A stretch of 64,000 nt of DNA from Thermoplasmata archaeon (GTDB lineage Archaea; Thermoplasmatota; Thermoplasmata; Lutacidiplasmatales; UBA184): contig JAGWLG010000007.1 in assembly GCA_028864975.1 (NCBI GenBank), positions 1-64,000 of the forward strand. Reading direction: 5' to 3'. The position numbers and the translations under genes were made by a program. The notes under the pieces are model-generated. The model searched no databases and was not told where the DNA came from. It saw only the letters and a list, made by a program, of their open reading frames with translations. Shown in pieces: positions 47,101-55,758 of the stretch (positions within the stretch are counted from its first letter, which is position 1; the number at the start of each line of letters is the position of its first letter).

Positions 47101-48470
47101 CGACGCTCGCCCGGCTCCTGGTCCCGGTGAGCGCGCTCCCCCGCGCCTCCATCTCGGCGAGCCCCTCAGGGGCGGTCGACGCCGGGGAGAACGTAGCGTT
47201 CTCGGCCAACGTGAGCGGGGGCGCTCCGCCCGTCACGTTCCTCTGGAAGTTCGGGGATGGGGGCGCGGGGATCTTTGAGAACACGAGCCACGTCTATCGC
47301 TTCGCGGGAAGCTACGCGGTCCGGTTCTTCGCGAACGACTCGACCGGGGACTCGGTGAACTCGACGCTCCTGCTCGCGGTCCACCCCGCTCCCACGGCTT
47401 CCCCCTCGGTCCAGCCTTCGGTCGGGGAGGCCGGGACCGCGCTCTCCTTCTTGGCGAACGCGTCGGGAGGGACGGCGCCGATCACCTGGACCTGGACCTT
47501 CGGAGATGGAGGCCGCTCCACCCAGGAGAACACCACGCACACCTACGCGAGCGAAGGGACCTTCCTCACGACGCTCTACGTGAACGACTCCGCCGGGACC
47601 GAGCTCGTGCGGTCCCTCCCGGTGGTCGTCGACCCCCCGCTCAGCACCTCGCTCGGCTTCTCGGCCAACGATGTGCGCGTCGGAGGTCCGAACGGCATCA
47701 CGGTCTCGGCCGGCCCATCGGGAGGCACGGGGACCTACCGCTTCGCCTGGGACCTCAACGGAAGCTCGCTCCCCGAGAGCACGCCGTCGTTCAGCTTCGG
47801 GCCGCGAGGGGCGGGGAACTTCACCTTCTCGCTGGTGGTCACGGACAGCGCGGGCTACTCCACCTCGGCGAACGGGGTCCTGACGATGCTTCCCCCCCTC
47901 GTCGTCCTCGCGACAGCTTCCCCGGAGAACTCGACCCTCGGGAGCACCGTCCAGCTGGTCGCCGAGGTCTACGCCCCCGAAGGACCGATCTCCTACGCCT
48001 GGTCCTTCTTGCCCGCCCCGTGTGAGGGCGCCGACGCCCCCTCGGTGAGCTGCGCGCCCTCGTCCGCGGGGCACTTCGCGGTGAGGGTGGTGGTCACGGA
48101 CTCGCGCGGCGTCCAGGCGGCGGGGTACGTCGGCTTCACGATCAATGGGCCCCCCTCGCGAGGTCCGAGCTTCCTCTCTTCCCCGTTCCTTCTCGAGGTG
48201 GCGGCGCTGTTGGGTGCGGCCGTCCTTATCGCGGTCGTGGTCATCATCGGCCACCGCCGGAACCGTAGGGCCGCAGAGCCTCCCGCGGAGACGGGAGCGC
48301 CAGCGTCGGAGGCTGCCGCGTTCGTCCCCGTACCCCTGACCTCGGCTCCGGCCGTGCCCCCCTCCACCTCTTCCACGCCGAAGCTCCCTGCCGCCGCAGT
48401 CGGTGCGGCGCCCGGACCCTCCGCTTCGGCGAAGCTGGGCGGGCCTCCCCCGCTACCCTTGAAGAAGTGA
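44151..48470 (+). CDS. Large secreted/surface protein: five-fold repeat domain, PKD domains, C-terminal TM
   Basis: 1439 aa; repeated blocks (ASDPTDLSGDYLNSF..., YSGWNSGGQSVPSLPSG), PKD motifs TWSLGDGTW / LWKFGDGGAG / TWTFGDGGRS, C-terminal LLGAAVLIAVVVIIGHRRNRR. Confidence 0.85.
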   Translation: MPARLHVGGRPARSTEGLADRADVVPSRDPARHGGALAALLLSSLFLLSSIVPMSHFEVGGAPKTAQATSSPVLAASASPAPSPLASPSRSEGASPIVPGAQGASQPSPTPGGTSGTACPAAQFVLNGTESDTTVAAGSTDYWAASYPSSEAGEWLTGFEVTSSVAFVNAGTGPGSATALVELELTPVAYAPWGGTATSLLAPPPGVAVASWTLYLGGGNDASGQTGSQSCLTDTVPSADPYVTVVVSAGSSTLSKMVTTAAMSVDMVAPGAAGDCRTGQGIEYGGQTDSSPAAAGVESWASSDPSALVGEAVSGFEVSLSGAYSVAPTATAAYASVEAMLVLAPRPFTAWNSSGQAVPGLPAGAEVVGVFEVPVATTQGSGAVAVSTSCLDLVVPSTLPYLSLLLVVNSSSTNVLSAQVETTTFVSAAGIVPSGCEAGGMPQYGGESDVISSGSGGSGLWAASDPTDLSGDYLNSFQTSVVESYAGAPSAVPSFGTTLFWLFLSPVAYSGWNSGGQSVPSLPSGSLVLGAWSLSTGSGGDQEGTALYVSCLHLVVPNGQPYLSLLVDERGAVGLTSEVQSVTYATVTTHSTPCSIERNATAQLGQEDSVTPASTTAWWAASAPGTFGGDRVSGLTLSTSIAPNPGVAALPGDAYSLVWLLSTSTLYAGNNGPGTSLTGFPAGTVLASLKLATGSGFGSLDESVSLSCLDAIVPSGEPYLTTMIQIVSGPGGNLDAEVQSMVRAEPPSEASPCLAPASLRGPSIQAGGEADTLSSSGIGWFVASDPTNLSGEVVTSVAFSASLTFGTASATPTFGEALFALFFSRTPYTPWDSAGQSLGSFPPETAPVGQWILKTGSANESAAESSDATCLVVPVPRGAPYLSLMVDPLAASTPSLAAEMQVAVGTATPTPLTSVATVYPPSGGDAGRTSFFLSAAPTGGVAPYQATWSLGDGTWLQGHSQNHTYTSPGNYAVNVWTNDSLGNSTLARLLVPVSALPRASISASPSGAVDAGENVAFSANVSGGAPPVTFLWKFGDGGAGIFENTSHVYRFAGSYAVRFFANDSTGDSVNSTLLLAVHPAPTASPSVQPSVGEAGTALSFLANASGGTAPITWTWTFGDGGRSTQENTTHTYASEGTFLTTLYVNDSAGTELVRSLPVVVDPPLSTSLGFSANDVRVGGPNGITVSAGPSGGTGTYRFAWDLNGSSLPESTPSFSFGPRGAGNFTFSLVVTDSAGYSTSANGVLTMLPPLVVLATASPENSTLGSTVQLVAEVYAPEGPISYAWSFLPAPCEGADAPSVSCAPSSAGHFAVRVVVTDSRGVQAAGYVGFTINGPPSRGPSFLSSPFLLEVAALLGAAVLIAVVVIIGHRRNRRAAEPPAETGAPASEAAAFVPVPLTSAPAVPPSTSSTPKLPAAAVGAAPGPSASAKLGGPPPLPLKK

Positions 48471-48477
48471 GCGGGGG

Positions 48478-48499
48478 CGGAAGGGGAACTGCCCTTCCG
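48478..48499. terminator. Candidate bidirectional hairpin between convergent genes
   Basis: CGGAAGGG-gaactg-CCCTTCCG, 8 bp after the stop of 44151-48470. Confidence 0.35.
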
Positions 48500-48534
48500 T
48501 CCGCCCGCAGTTCGGCCCCAGGGTCTGGCCGAGC

Positions 48535-48822
48535 CTAGCCCGCAGGGATCGCCCAGGAGCCGCTGCCGTAGAGCGCCCCCGTGGGATAGACCCGGGTCTC
48601 CCGCACGAACTCCGGCCTCTCCCGACGGACGACCGGGAGGTCCGCGGGGTCGAGCGGGCTCTCCAGGCCGTGGACCGGGCAGAAGGTGATCCGGAGCTTG
48701 CGGTTGAGCTCGGCCTTCGTACCGCACCAACGGCAGACCATGGGTCGGCCTCGACTGTCGGCAAGGGCTTCCAACGTAGCGTTCTCGATCATGTTTGTGT
48801 CCCCTCCTCCTTCCTGTTGCAC
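48535..48822 (-). CDS. Small zinc-ribbon-like protein (RPMVCRWCG family)
   Basis: RPMVCRWCGTKAELNRKLRITFCPVHGLESPLDPADLPV; paralog at 60432-60629. Confidence 0.65.
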   Translation of the reverse strand: MQQEGGGDTNMIENATLEALADSRGRPMVCRWCGTKAELNRKLRITFCPVHGLESPLDPADLPVVRRERPEFVRETRVYPTGALYGSGSWAIPAG

Positions 48823-48835
48823 CGTGGGTTCACCC

Positions 48836-49261
48836 TCAGACCCCCCCGCGTCGCTCGCCCTCCTGGGCAGCGCCGTGCTGGGCCTCCTCGTCCTTCGAGA
48901 GCTGCTCGGCCGTCCGCCGGTCCGTCTCCATCCGTCGAGCTCGTTGCTGGGCGACCTCGCCGAGTCCGAGCTCGAGCGCCTTCTCGAGCGCCGCTTCGAG
49001 GCTCCCGGAGAACCCGTTCGCGATCGACCGCTCGAGCTCGCGGCAAAGGCTCACGGGGACATCGACGAGCCGTCCGCGTGGGGCCTGTTCCCCGGGGGCC
49101 CGCTGGGGGACGCCCGCTTCGCCGGCCTCGCGTAGAACGTGACGGACCGCCTCCGAGCGGTTCGCGAACCCTCGCTCCTCGACGATCGTGTCGAGGTGAG
49201 CGAGCTCTTCCTGGCTCAACCGCACGCCGAGGTAGCGTTCCTCGTTCGCGCGGGATTTCAC
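48836..49261 (-). CDS. Ribbon-helix-helix (CopG-like) transcriptional regulator
   Basis: YLGVRLSQEELAHLDTIVEERGFANRSEAVRHVLREAG. Confidence 0.75.
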   Translation of the reverse strand: MKSRANEERYLGVRLSQEELAHLDTIVEERGFANRSEAVRHVLREAGEAGVPQRAPGEQAPRGRLVDVPVSLCRELERSIANGFSGSLEAALEKALELGLGEVAQQRARRMETDRRTAEQLSKDEEAQHGAAQEGERRGGV

Positions 49262-49271
49262 AAAAAATCAC

Positions 49272-49304
49272 ATGGTCAAACTAGTATATGAATTATGGTT
49301 AAAC
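49272..49304. promoter_or_regulatory. Candidate RHH operator: direct repeats flanking a TATA-like element
   Basis: ATGGTCAAAC (49272-49281) and ATGGTTAAAC (49295-49304), 23-bp period, flanking tagtatatgaatt upstream of the RHH gene. Confidence 0.4.
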
Positions 49305-49449
49305 GCCTCCCAATCCTGAGGGCCCTCCGCGATCCCGAACTCCCCTCGCGCAGAACGCTCGCGTCCTTCCGCACAACCCTGCGACGGCTCCGACGGAGCA
49401 CACATCTTTTTGAGGGCAGGTCACTGCGGACGCCGAACGAGGTCATGCC

Positions 49450-49836
49450 ATGGCGTGGACACAAGCGGAGGTTCGCGAGCTCAAAGAGGGCCGCTACATG
49501 CTGATCGACAACGAGCCGTGCAAGATCCTCTCGATCCAGACCTCGAAACCTGGGAAGCATGGCGAAGCGAAGGCCCGCATCGACGCCGTCGGGATCTTCA
49601 ACGGGAACAAGACCTCGGTCGTCTATCCCGTGAAGCACAAGGTCCAGGTCCCGATCATCAACAAGCGGACCGCGCAGGTGCTCTCGCTCTCCGGCTCGGA
49701 GGCCCAGCTCATGGACCTCGAGACCTACGAGACCTTCAACATCAACCTGGAAGCGGAACAGCAGGGGATCTTGCCTGGGCAAGAGGTGGGCTACATCTCC
49801 GCCATGGGCAAACGCAAGCTCCAGGTCAACCCGTGA
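49450..49836 (+). CDS. eif5a: Translation initiation factor aIF5A
   Basis: [44 protein letters not shown]. Confidence 0.96.
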   Translation: MAWTQAEVRELKEGRYMLIDNEPCKILSIQTSKPGKHGEAKARIDAVGIFNGNKTSVVYPVKHKVQVPIINKRTAQVLSLSGSEAQLMDLETYETFNINLEAEQQGILPGQEVGYISAMGKRKLQVNP

Positions 49837-50127
49837 GCGGGACCCTCGCGCGACGGGACCCCTGAGGTCGGTCGGATGCGACCGGGCGAGGGCGCCCGGA
49901 GCCCCCCCTCCGACTATGCCGTTTATAACGTAGCCCGGTATGATTTCCTCGGTCGCGTGCGGGCCGGTTAGGCGAGGCAGGAGGGTAAACCTACGGCCAT
50001 TGGGGGAGGGTTCGGGGCCGGCCGCGCCAAGGACCTCGCCAAGGCTGCGGAGGCCCTTCGCAAGCAGAAGTCCGGCGCGGACGAGGCAAGGAAACGGGCC
50101 GACGAGGCGGTCCAGACGCTGAAGGCG

Positions 50128-53100
50128 GTGGGGGTAGCCCCCACTTCCGAGGTGAGCGAGCTCGAGGGCCAGCTCCGCGACGCCGTCAAAGCGATCCAGT
50201 GGGAGAAGGCCGAGAAGGTCGCGAACGAACTGAAGGAGCACGCGGAGAAGGCCACCCGCGAGGCGCTCTCCTCCCGACTCTCCCCGCTCCGCACGCGCTC
50301 GGACCACCTCGCGCGCGCGCTAGGCGTGTTGCCTCCAGAGGTGGAGTCGGCCGCCAAGTCGGCCGAGGAGGCGCTCAAGGAGGGGAAGTTCCGCGAGGCA
50401 GCGGAAGGAGAGCAGACCTGGGAGCGGGAGCTCAAGAAGTCCGAGGAAGGGCTGACCCGTGCCACACGCGAGCGTGTGCGCGAGGTCGTCGCCTGGGCGG
50501 GCGAGGGCTCCCGCCTGGAGGAGGTCGAGAAGAAGCTCGAACCCTGCTTCCAAGCGCTCTCCGAAGGTGACGCGAAGACCGCGGGCCCGTGCTTCGAAAA
50601 GAACCTCGCCGCCGCGTTGCCCGAGGGCCCCAAGAAGCTCCAGCAGAAGGCGCAGGAGGTCCAGGGGTTGGTGAAGCTCGCGAAGGAGCTCGAGATCGAC
50701 GCCCCAGGGCTCTCGAAGGCCCTCGAGGCCGCGCGCGACGCGACGATCCTCTCCATGGACCGCGCCGCAGCCGCGATCGAGGAGGCGAAGCACTCGACCG
50801 AGCGAGAGCTACGCGACCGCTCGCTCCAGCGCGTGAAGGAGCTCCGTGCCTTCTCCGAGACCCTCAAGGAAGAGGGGGCGGAGTTCTCCGAGGGGGCCGC
50901 GACGTTGGAGGAGGTCCTGAGCCAACTTCCGAAGGCGCAGCTCGAGGACTTGAAGGGGCTCGTCACGAAGGCGACCGAGGCGGTGGAAGGGCCGGCGATG
51001 AGCGTCGTTGCCGCCTACATCGATGAGGTGCGTCCACGGCTCGTCGAGGCCCGTCAGCTCGGGAGGAACGCGCTCCCGGCGATCGAGGAGGTGAACAAGG
51101 CCCGGGACGCCTACCGGAAGAAGGACTTCCGCACAGCGGTCGCGAGCGCGCAGCGGGCGCTCGAGATGGTGAGCGAGCTCGTGGCCGACATGGAGGCCGG
51201 TCACGAGGAGGTCAGCGAGTTCAAGCACCTCTTGACACGGCTCGGTACGGGTGGCCTCAGCTCCCCCGCGTACGACCAGTTCGTCGAACGCGCGGAGGCC
51301 GCGCTCCGGCACAACGAGCTCGACAAGATGCGCTCAGAGCTGCAGGAGGGGCTCCGCGTGGTCGGGCGGGAGAGCCTGCCGTTCTTTCGCGGACAGTTGG
51401 ACTCCTGCCGCAGGGTCATTTCCATGGTCGAGGACCGGGGATGGTCGGTCCCTGAGCTTCCCGAGAAGCTGAAGTCGGTACGCGCCAACTTCCAGGAGGG
51501 TCGCTTCGCTGAGACCGCGGAAGCCCTCTCGAACTTCCGGGCGCTGCTCCGTTCCACCGTCGCGCCCCACCTCTCCCAGCGCCTGGAGGAGCTCGGGAAG
51601 GCGCTCGAGGAGATCCAGGACCCGGATTCCGTCGCCGGCGTCCGTCGCCTCATGGCCGAGACCGACATCGCGCTGAAGGTCAAGGAGGACGTCGAGCAAG
51701 CCCTCGACAAGCTCGCCCAGACCGAGAAGGAGCTCGCGGTCACGTTCGCTGCCCGGGCCTCCAGCCTGGTCGACGAGCTGGACGAGGAGGTCCGCGGCCT
51801 CGGGGACATGGGGCTCGAGACGTCGAACCTCCGCCGCGAGATCCAGCAGATCCACCAGATCTTCGACATGGGGGACTTCGTCAAGGCCTCCCGCGCGAGC
51901 CGGGAGCTCAAGGCCCGGCTGCTCCAGCAGCAGCTCCTCCGCGCGGAGGCGGAGGTCTCCAAGGCGAAGTTCTCCCTGGTCGAGCTGGCGAAGATGGGGC
52001 TCGAGCCGGCGGACCTCAGGGCGGGCCTCGTCGATGCGACGGAGCGGGTCCGCTCGGGGCGCTACCCCGGGGCGTACGCGCGTGCCTCCCAGGTCCGTGG
52101 TGACGTCGAGAGGATCAAGACCACCGCGCAGAAGGTCCGCGAGGAGATCGGATCGCTCGCGGAGATCGTCTCGGGCCTTCGGAAGGGCGGCGTGGGTCAG
52201 GAGGAGCTCCAACCGATCCTCCCCCGCGCCAAGCAGGCCTCCGAGGCCTACCAGGCCATGGACTTCGACAAGGCCCTGACCCTGGTCTCGGACCTCAAGA
52301 CCTCCCTGCGGGCCGTCGCCCAGCGCCGAGAGGCGCTCAAGACCCTCGCGGAGCTGGACGCCCTCTTGGCCAGCAGCCGGCAGGTCCTGGCGAGCGAGGC
52401 GGGGTGGGAGAAGGACCTGCGAGAGGCGCAGTCCAAGGTCGCCAGTGGGGAGTCCGCCGAGGGGCTGGAGGCGTTGAAGACCCTACGTCCGCGCATCGTC
52501 GACGGCGTCCGCTCGGGACTCGATGCGCAGCTCAAGATGCTGGAGGCCGACCTTCGTTCCGCACGGTCGGCGGGGCTCGACACTTCGCAGGTGGAAGGCC
52601 CGCTCTCTGAGGCCCGTCGCAAGCTCTCGGAGCCGATCCCCACGGGGGTGGCCGAGCTCATCGACCGCTCTCGCCGGGAGTTCTTCCAGGGGAGGGCCTA
52701 CCTCGAACAGGCGCAAAAGTCGGTGGCCCTCGCCCGCGAGGCCGTGAACCAAGGCGAATTGGTCCGAGCGGACGTGACCGACCTCAAGCCCCGTCTCGCC
52801 GAGATGGAGGGTCGCTTCGCCGCCGGCGAATCGTCGGTCGCCCTGGAGCTAGCCCAGCGCCTGCACGCGGAGGCGACGGAGCGCGTGCGAACGCAGGTGA
52901 CGAAGACCCTCGCCAGCTTCCAAGCGATGATCAACCGGGCGAAGATGGAGGGGGCGATCACGGCGGTCGCGGAGAACCTCCTCGTTCAGGCTCGGAACCT
53001 GCTCATCGCGGGCAAGCCCCTCGAAGCGCTTCGCCTCGCCACCCGAAGCGAGACGGAGCTCGAGCGGGTGGAGCTCCAGCACTCGCTCGCGACGAACGCG

Positions 53101-54459
53101 CTCATCACCCTCAAGGCGAAGCTCGACGATGCGCGCGACCAGGGGGTGAAGGCCCCCGACGCCGAGCGAGAGGTCGCCCGGGCCGAGGATATGATGGCGC
53201 GCGGGGACTACGCCACGGTCCTCGAAAGGACCATGGACGGGGGAGACTTCCTCCTCCGAGCCTCGGAGCAGCTCCGGCGGGCGAAGGAGGCCGTTGAAGG
53301 GACGAGCAAGCTGCTGGCCACTTTGAGCGGTGTGGAGGCCGACCTCTCGGTCCCGAAGAACGACCTGGACCAGGCCCGCGCCCTCCTGGCGGAAGGTAAG
53401 TACTCCGAGTCCCAGACCCTCGCTCGCACCGCGGGGGAGACCGCCCGTGGGGTGGTGGAGGCCCTGATCGCCCAAAGGATGACGGACGTGAAGGGCCGCT
53501 TCGCGGCCGTCCAGTCTCTGGACGCGACAGCGGCCCAGAACTTCGCTCCCCTGGTCTCCCGCGCCGACGAGTCCCTCAAGGTGCGGGACTGGAAGGGCGC
53601 CTTGGACGGGCTCTCGGCGGCCAAGACGAAGCTGGAGGAGGGCCTCGCATCCCTGCTCTCGGGCGAACAGGAGAAACTGAAGGGACTTTGGAAGGAGGTC
53701 CCCCCGGTCGACGAGGCGGACGCTGCTGCCCGGGCGAAGGTCACCGACGAGCTTCGTGCCGCGCGAGACAAGGCGGACTACGCTCGCTTCAGGGAACTTC
53801 TCGACCAAGCGGTCAAGGACGCGCAATCGCTCCGCCGCAAGCACCTCGAGCGCGAGGTGGCCGACATGGAGTCGCGGGTGCTCCTGGGCGAGCGTCTGGG
53901 CGTGGACATGACCCCCGTCATGGAGTCCTTCAGCGAGGTGAAGATGAACCTCAAGAGCGGACCGATCGAGCCGATGATGGTCCAGCTCGCGAAGTGCGAG
54001 GAGTCGTTATCGAAGCTCCTGGGCACACGGCTCACCGACCGGTCGACCGAGCTCGCGGGGGAGACCGCCTTCGCCCGAGACGGCCTCAGCATGGAGGTCG
54101 CGCCGGTCGAGAGGATGCTCCGGGAGGTGGAGACGCTCCAGGGCTCGGGCGATGTGGTGGGCGCCGCGCGCCGCTTGGTCGAGGCGGAGACCGAGCTCGC
54201 GAAGCGCAAGGAGCTGCACTGGCAGTTGACCAACACCCAGTACATGATCGACCAGAAGCTCGCGACCCTGACCGACCGGAAGGTCGATGTCGGGGCCGTT
54301 CGGGACCTCCTGGGCGAGGCGCTCAAGGCTCGGCAGACCGACTATGCCAAGGCGCTGGAGCTCTCGCAGAAGGCGCTGGACGAACTTCGCAAGCTCCTCA
54401 ACGAGGGTTCCCCCGCGGGGTCGTCCTCGAGCGGGCGCGAGAAGGCGACCTCGAGTTAG
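50128..54459 (+). CDS. Giant alpha-helical coiled-coil protein
   Basis: 1443 aa, almost uninterrupted Ala/Glu/Leu/Arg/Lys heptad-like sequence. Coding frame continues upstream to about 49980 (GFGAGRAKDLAKAAEALRKQKSGADEARKRADEAVQ), so the true start is earlier and unclear. Confidence 0.75.
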   Translation: MGVAPTSEVSELEGQLRDAVKAIQWEKAEKVANELKEHAEKATREALSSRLSPLRTRSDHLARALGVLPPEVESAAKSAEEALKEGKFREAAEGEQTWERELKKSEEGLTRATRERVREVVAWAGEGSRLEEVEKKLEPCFQALSEGDAKTAGPCFEKNLAAALPEGPKKLQQKAQEVQGLVKLAKELEIDAPGLSKALEAARDATILSMDRAAAAIEEAKHSTERELRDRSLQRVKELRAFSETLKEEGAEFSEGAATLEEVLSQLPKAQLEDLKGLVTKATEAVEGPAMSVVAAYIDEVRPRLVEARQLGRNALPAIEEVNKARDAYRKKDFRTAVASAQRALEMVSELVADMEAGHEEVSEFKHLLTRLGTGGLSSPAYDQFVERAEAALRHNELDKMRSELQEGLRVVGRESLPFFRGQLDSCRRVISMVEDRGWSVPELPEKLKSVRANFQEGRFAETAEALSNFRALLRSTVAPHLSQRLEELGKALEEIQDPDSVAGVRRLMAETDIALKVKEDVEQALDKLAQTEKELAVTFAARASSLVDELDEEVRGLGDMGLETSNLRREIQQIHQIFDMGDFVKASRASRELKARLLQQQLLRAEAEVSKAKFSLVELAKMGLEPADLRAGLVDATERVRSGRYPGAYARASQVRGDVERIKTTAQKVREEIGSLAEIVSGLRKGGVGQEELQPILPRAKQASEAYQAMDFDKALTLVSDLKTSLRAVAQRREALKTLAELDALLASSRQVLASEAGWEKDLREAQSKVASGESAEGLEALKTLRPRIVDGVRSGLDAQLKMLEADLRSARSAGLDTSQVEGPLSEARRKLSEPIPTGVAELIDRSRREFFQGRAYLEQAQKSVALAREAVNQGELVRADVTDLKPRLAEMEGRFAAGESSVALELAQRLHAEATERVRTQVTKTLASFQAMINRAKMEGAITAVAENLLVQARNLLIAGKPLEALRLATRSETELERVELQHSLATNALITLKAKLDDARDQGVKAPDAEREVARAEDMMARGDYATVLERTMDGGDFLLRASEQLRRAKEAVEGTSKLLATLSGVEADLSVPKNDLDQARALLAEGKYSESQTLARTAGETARGVVEALIAQRMTDVKGRFAAVQSLDATAAQNFAPLVSRADESLKVRDWKGALDGLSAAKTKLEEGLASLLSGEQEKLKGLWKEVPPVDEADAAARAKVTDELRAARDKADYARFRELLDQAVKDAQSLRRKHLEREVADMESRVLLGERLGVDMTPVMESFSEVKMNLKSGPIEPMMVQLAKCEESLSKLLGTRLTDRSTELAGETAFARDGLSMEVAPVERMLREVETLQGSGDVVGAARRLVEAETELAKRKELHWQLTNTQYMIDQKLATLTDRKVDVGAVRDLLGEALKARQTDYAKALELSQKALDELRKLLNEGSPAGSSSSGREKATSS

Positions 54460-54474
54460 GGGCCGAGCCCTCCG

Positions 54475-54831
54475 CTACTTTCCTAGACCTCGCTCGGCCT
54501 GGGGCAGATGGGGCCCTTCGACCTGGAAGGCGGCGAACCCGTCCTCCACCACGTGGTCGATGGTCGCCCCGGCGAACGCCGCCTGGCTCTCCGGGTCGAC
54601 CACGAAGGGAAGCCCCTCCACCTCGAAGACCACCTCTCCGCGTGTCGCGGGCCGCAGCGCGAGATGGGGGTGGGGGGGGTCCCCCGGCACCATCGTAAGA
54701 TGGACGACGCTTCCTCGGGGGCGGATCCGCAGGAGGTCGGTGAGCGCCTCCCTTGCCGGCGCCGTGAGCCTGAGGGAGATGAGGGGCGGCGAGAGCGCGA
54801 ATTCACGTCGTCCCTTTTGAGGCTCGTCCAT
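54475..54831 (-). CDS. IscA/HesB-like fold protein lacking the conserved cysteines
   Basis: ISLRLTAPAREALTDLLRI...VVFEVEGLPFVVDPESQAAFAGATIDHVVEDGFAAFQVEGP. Confidence 0.55.
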   Translation of the reverse strand: MDEPQKGRREFALSPPLISLRLTAPAREALTDLLRIRPRGSVVHLTMVPGDPPHPHLALRPATRGEVVFEVEGLPFVVDPESQAAFAGATIDHVVEDGFAAFQVEGPHLPQAERGLGK

Positions 54832-54937
54832 GGAGCACATCCGCTCGTCCAGGGGTCGCAGGACCTCCCTTCGATGGGAGGATATAACCTTCGCAAGACC
54901 GCTTGGTAGATAAGTAGGGATGCGCATACACTGACCG

Positions 54938-55105
54938 ATGGTCGTCGTGGCCCAGGTTCATCGGGCCCTGCCCGAGGAGCAGGCCGAGCGGCAGCTGGCC
55001 CTGAGCCGCGCGGTGGACCGTGCCTCGGCCTGGTCCAGCTTGATGGAGCGGCTCCGGTCGAGCGTGAAGGAGCGCGAGGAGCGCCATCGCACGGCGACCC
55101 CTTGA
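54938..55105 (+). CDS. Short helical ORF, 55 aa
   Basis: MVVVAQVHRALPEEQAERQLALSRAVDRASAWSSLMERLRSSVKEREERHRTATP, divergent from the IscA-like gene. Confidence 0.35.
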   Translation: MVVVAQVHRALPEEQAERQLALSRAVDRASAWSSLMERLRSSVKEREERHRTATP

Positions 55106-55198
55106 CCCCGATCGGAGAAGGCTCGTCCTCCGCGACTTCCCCCAGGTGTGCGACGAGCCGACGGGCTCGGCTCACTGGCCATCGGTCTTGGCGAACTT

Positions 55199-55664
55199 GA
55201 TGTATCGGGCAGTCCGTGCGCAACTTGGAGAGCCGAGGTTGACCGCCAACGCAGGTCTCCCGCCGCGGGGCAAGTCCCCCGCTCAGCAGATCGACAAGAT
55301 GATCCGGGACACGCCGGACTGGAGAGGGAAGACCCTGTCCGCGCTTCGAACGGTGATCCTTCGCGCGGACCCCAAGATCGTCGAAGAGGTGAAGTGGAGG
55401 AAACCGAGCAACCCGGATGGGGTCCCCGTCTGGTCGCACGATGGGATCGTCTGCGTCGCGAACATCCTCAAGGGCGCGGTCCGGCTGACCTTTCCCCACG
55501 GTCCCGAGATCAGGGACCCGAAGCGGTTGTTCAACACTCGGCTAGACAGCAAGGTGGTCCGCGCGATAGACGTACAGGAGGGCGGGAGGGTCAACGAACC
55601 GGCGCTGCGGGCAATCGTTCGCGACGCCGTCCGGCTGAACACCTCGAAGGCCCGTGAGCGCTAG
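55199..55664 (+). CDS. DUF1801 domain protein
   Basis: QQIDKMIRDTPDWRGKTLSALRTVILRADPKIVEEVKWRKPSNPDGVPVWSHDGIVCVANILKGAVRLTF. Start approximate. Confidence 0.7.
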
Positions 55665-55758
55665 AGGCGCGGTCGTTCGTTCCTCACGGTGCGCGGCCCG
55701 ACGGGGCGTCCCGGCCCCCCTGTGAGATTCGAGGCCTTTCCGCCCCTGGGAGACGGTC

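Noticed and set aside
47166-48254. 362-aa antisense ORF under the PKD surface protein
   Set aside because: Shadow of a repetitive high-GC gene.
52849-53844. 331-aa antisense ORF under the giant coiled-coil gene
   Set aside because: Shadow ORF from biased codon usage; no domain features.
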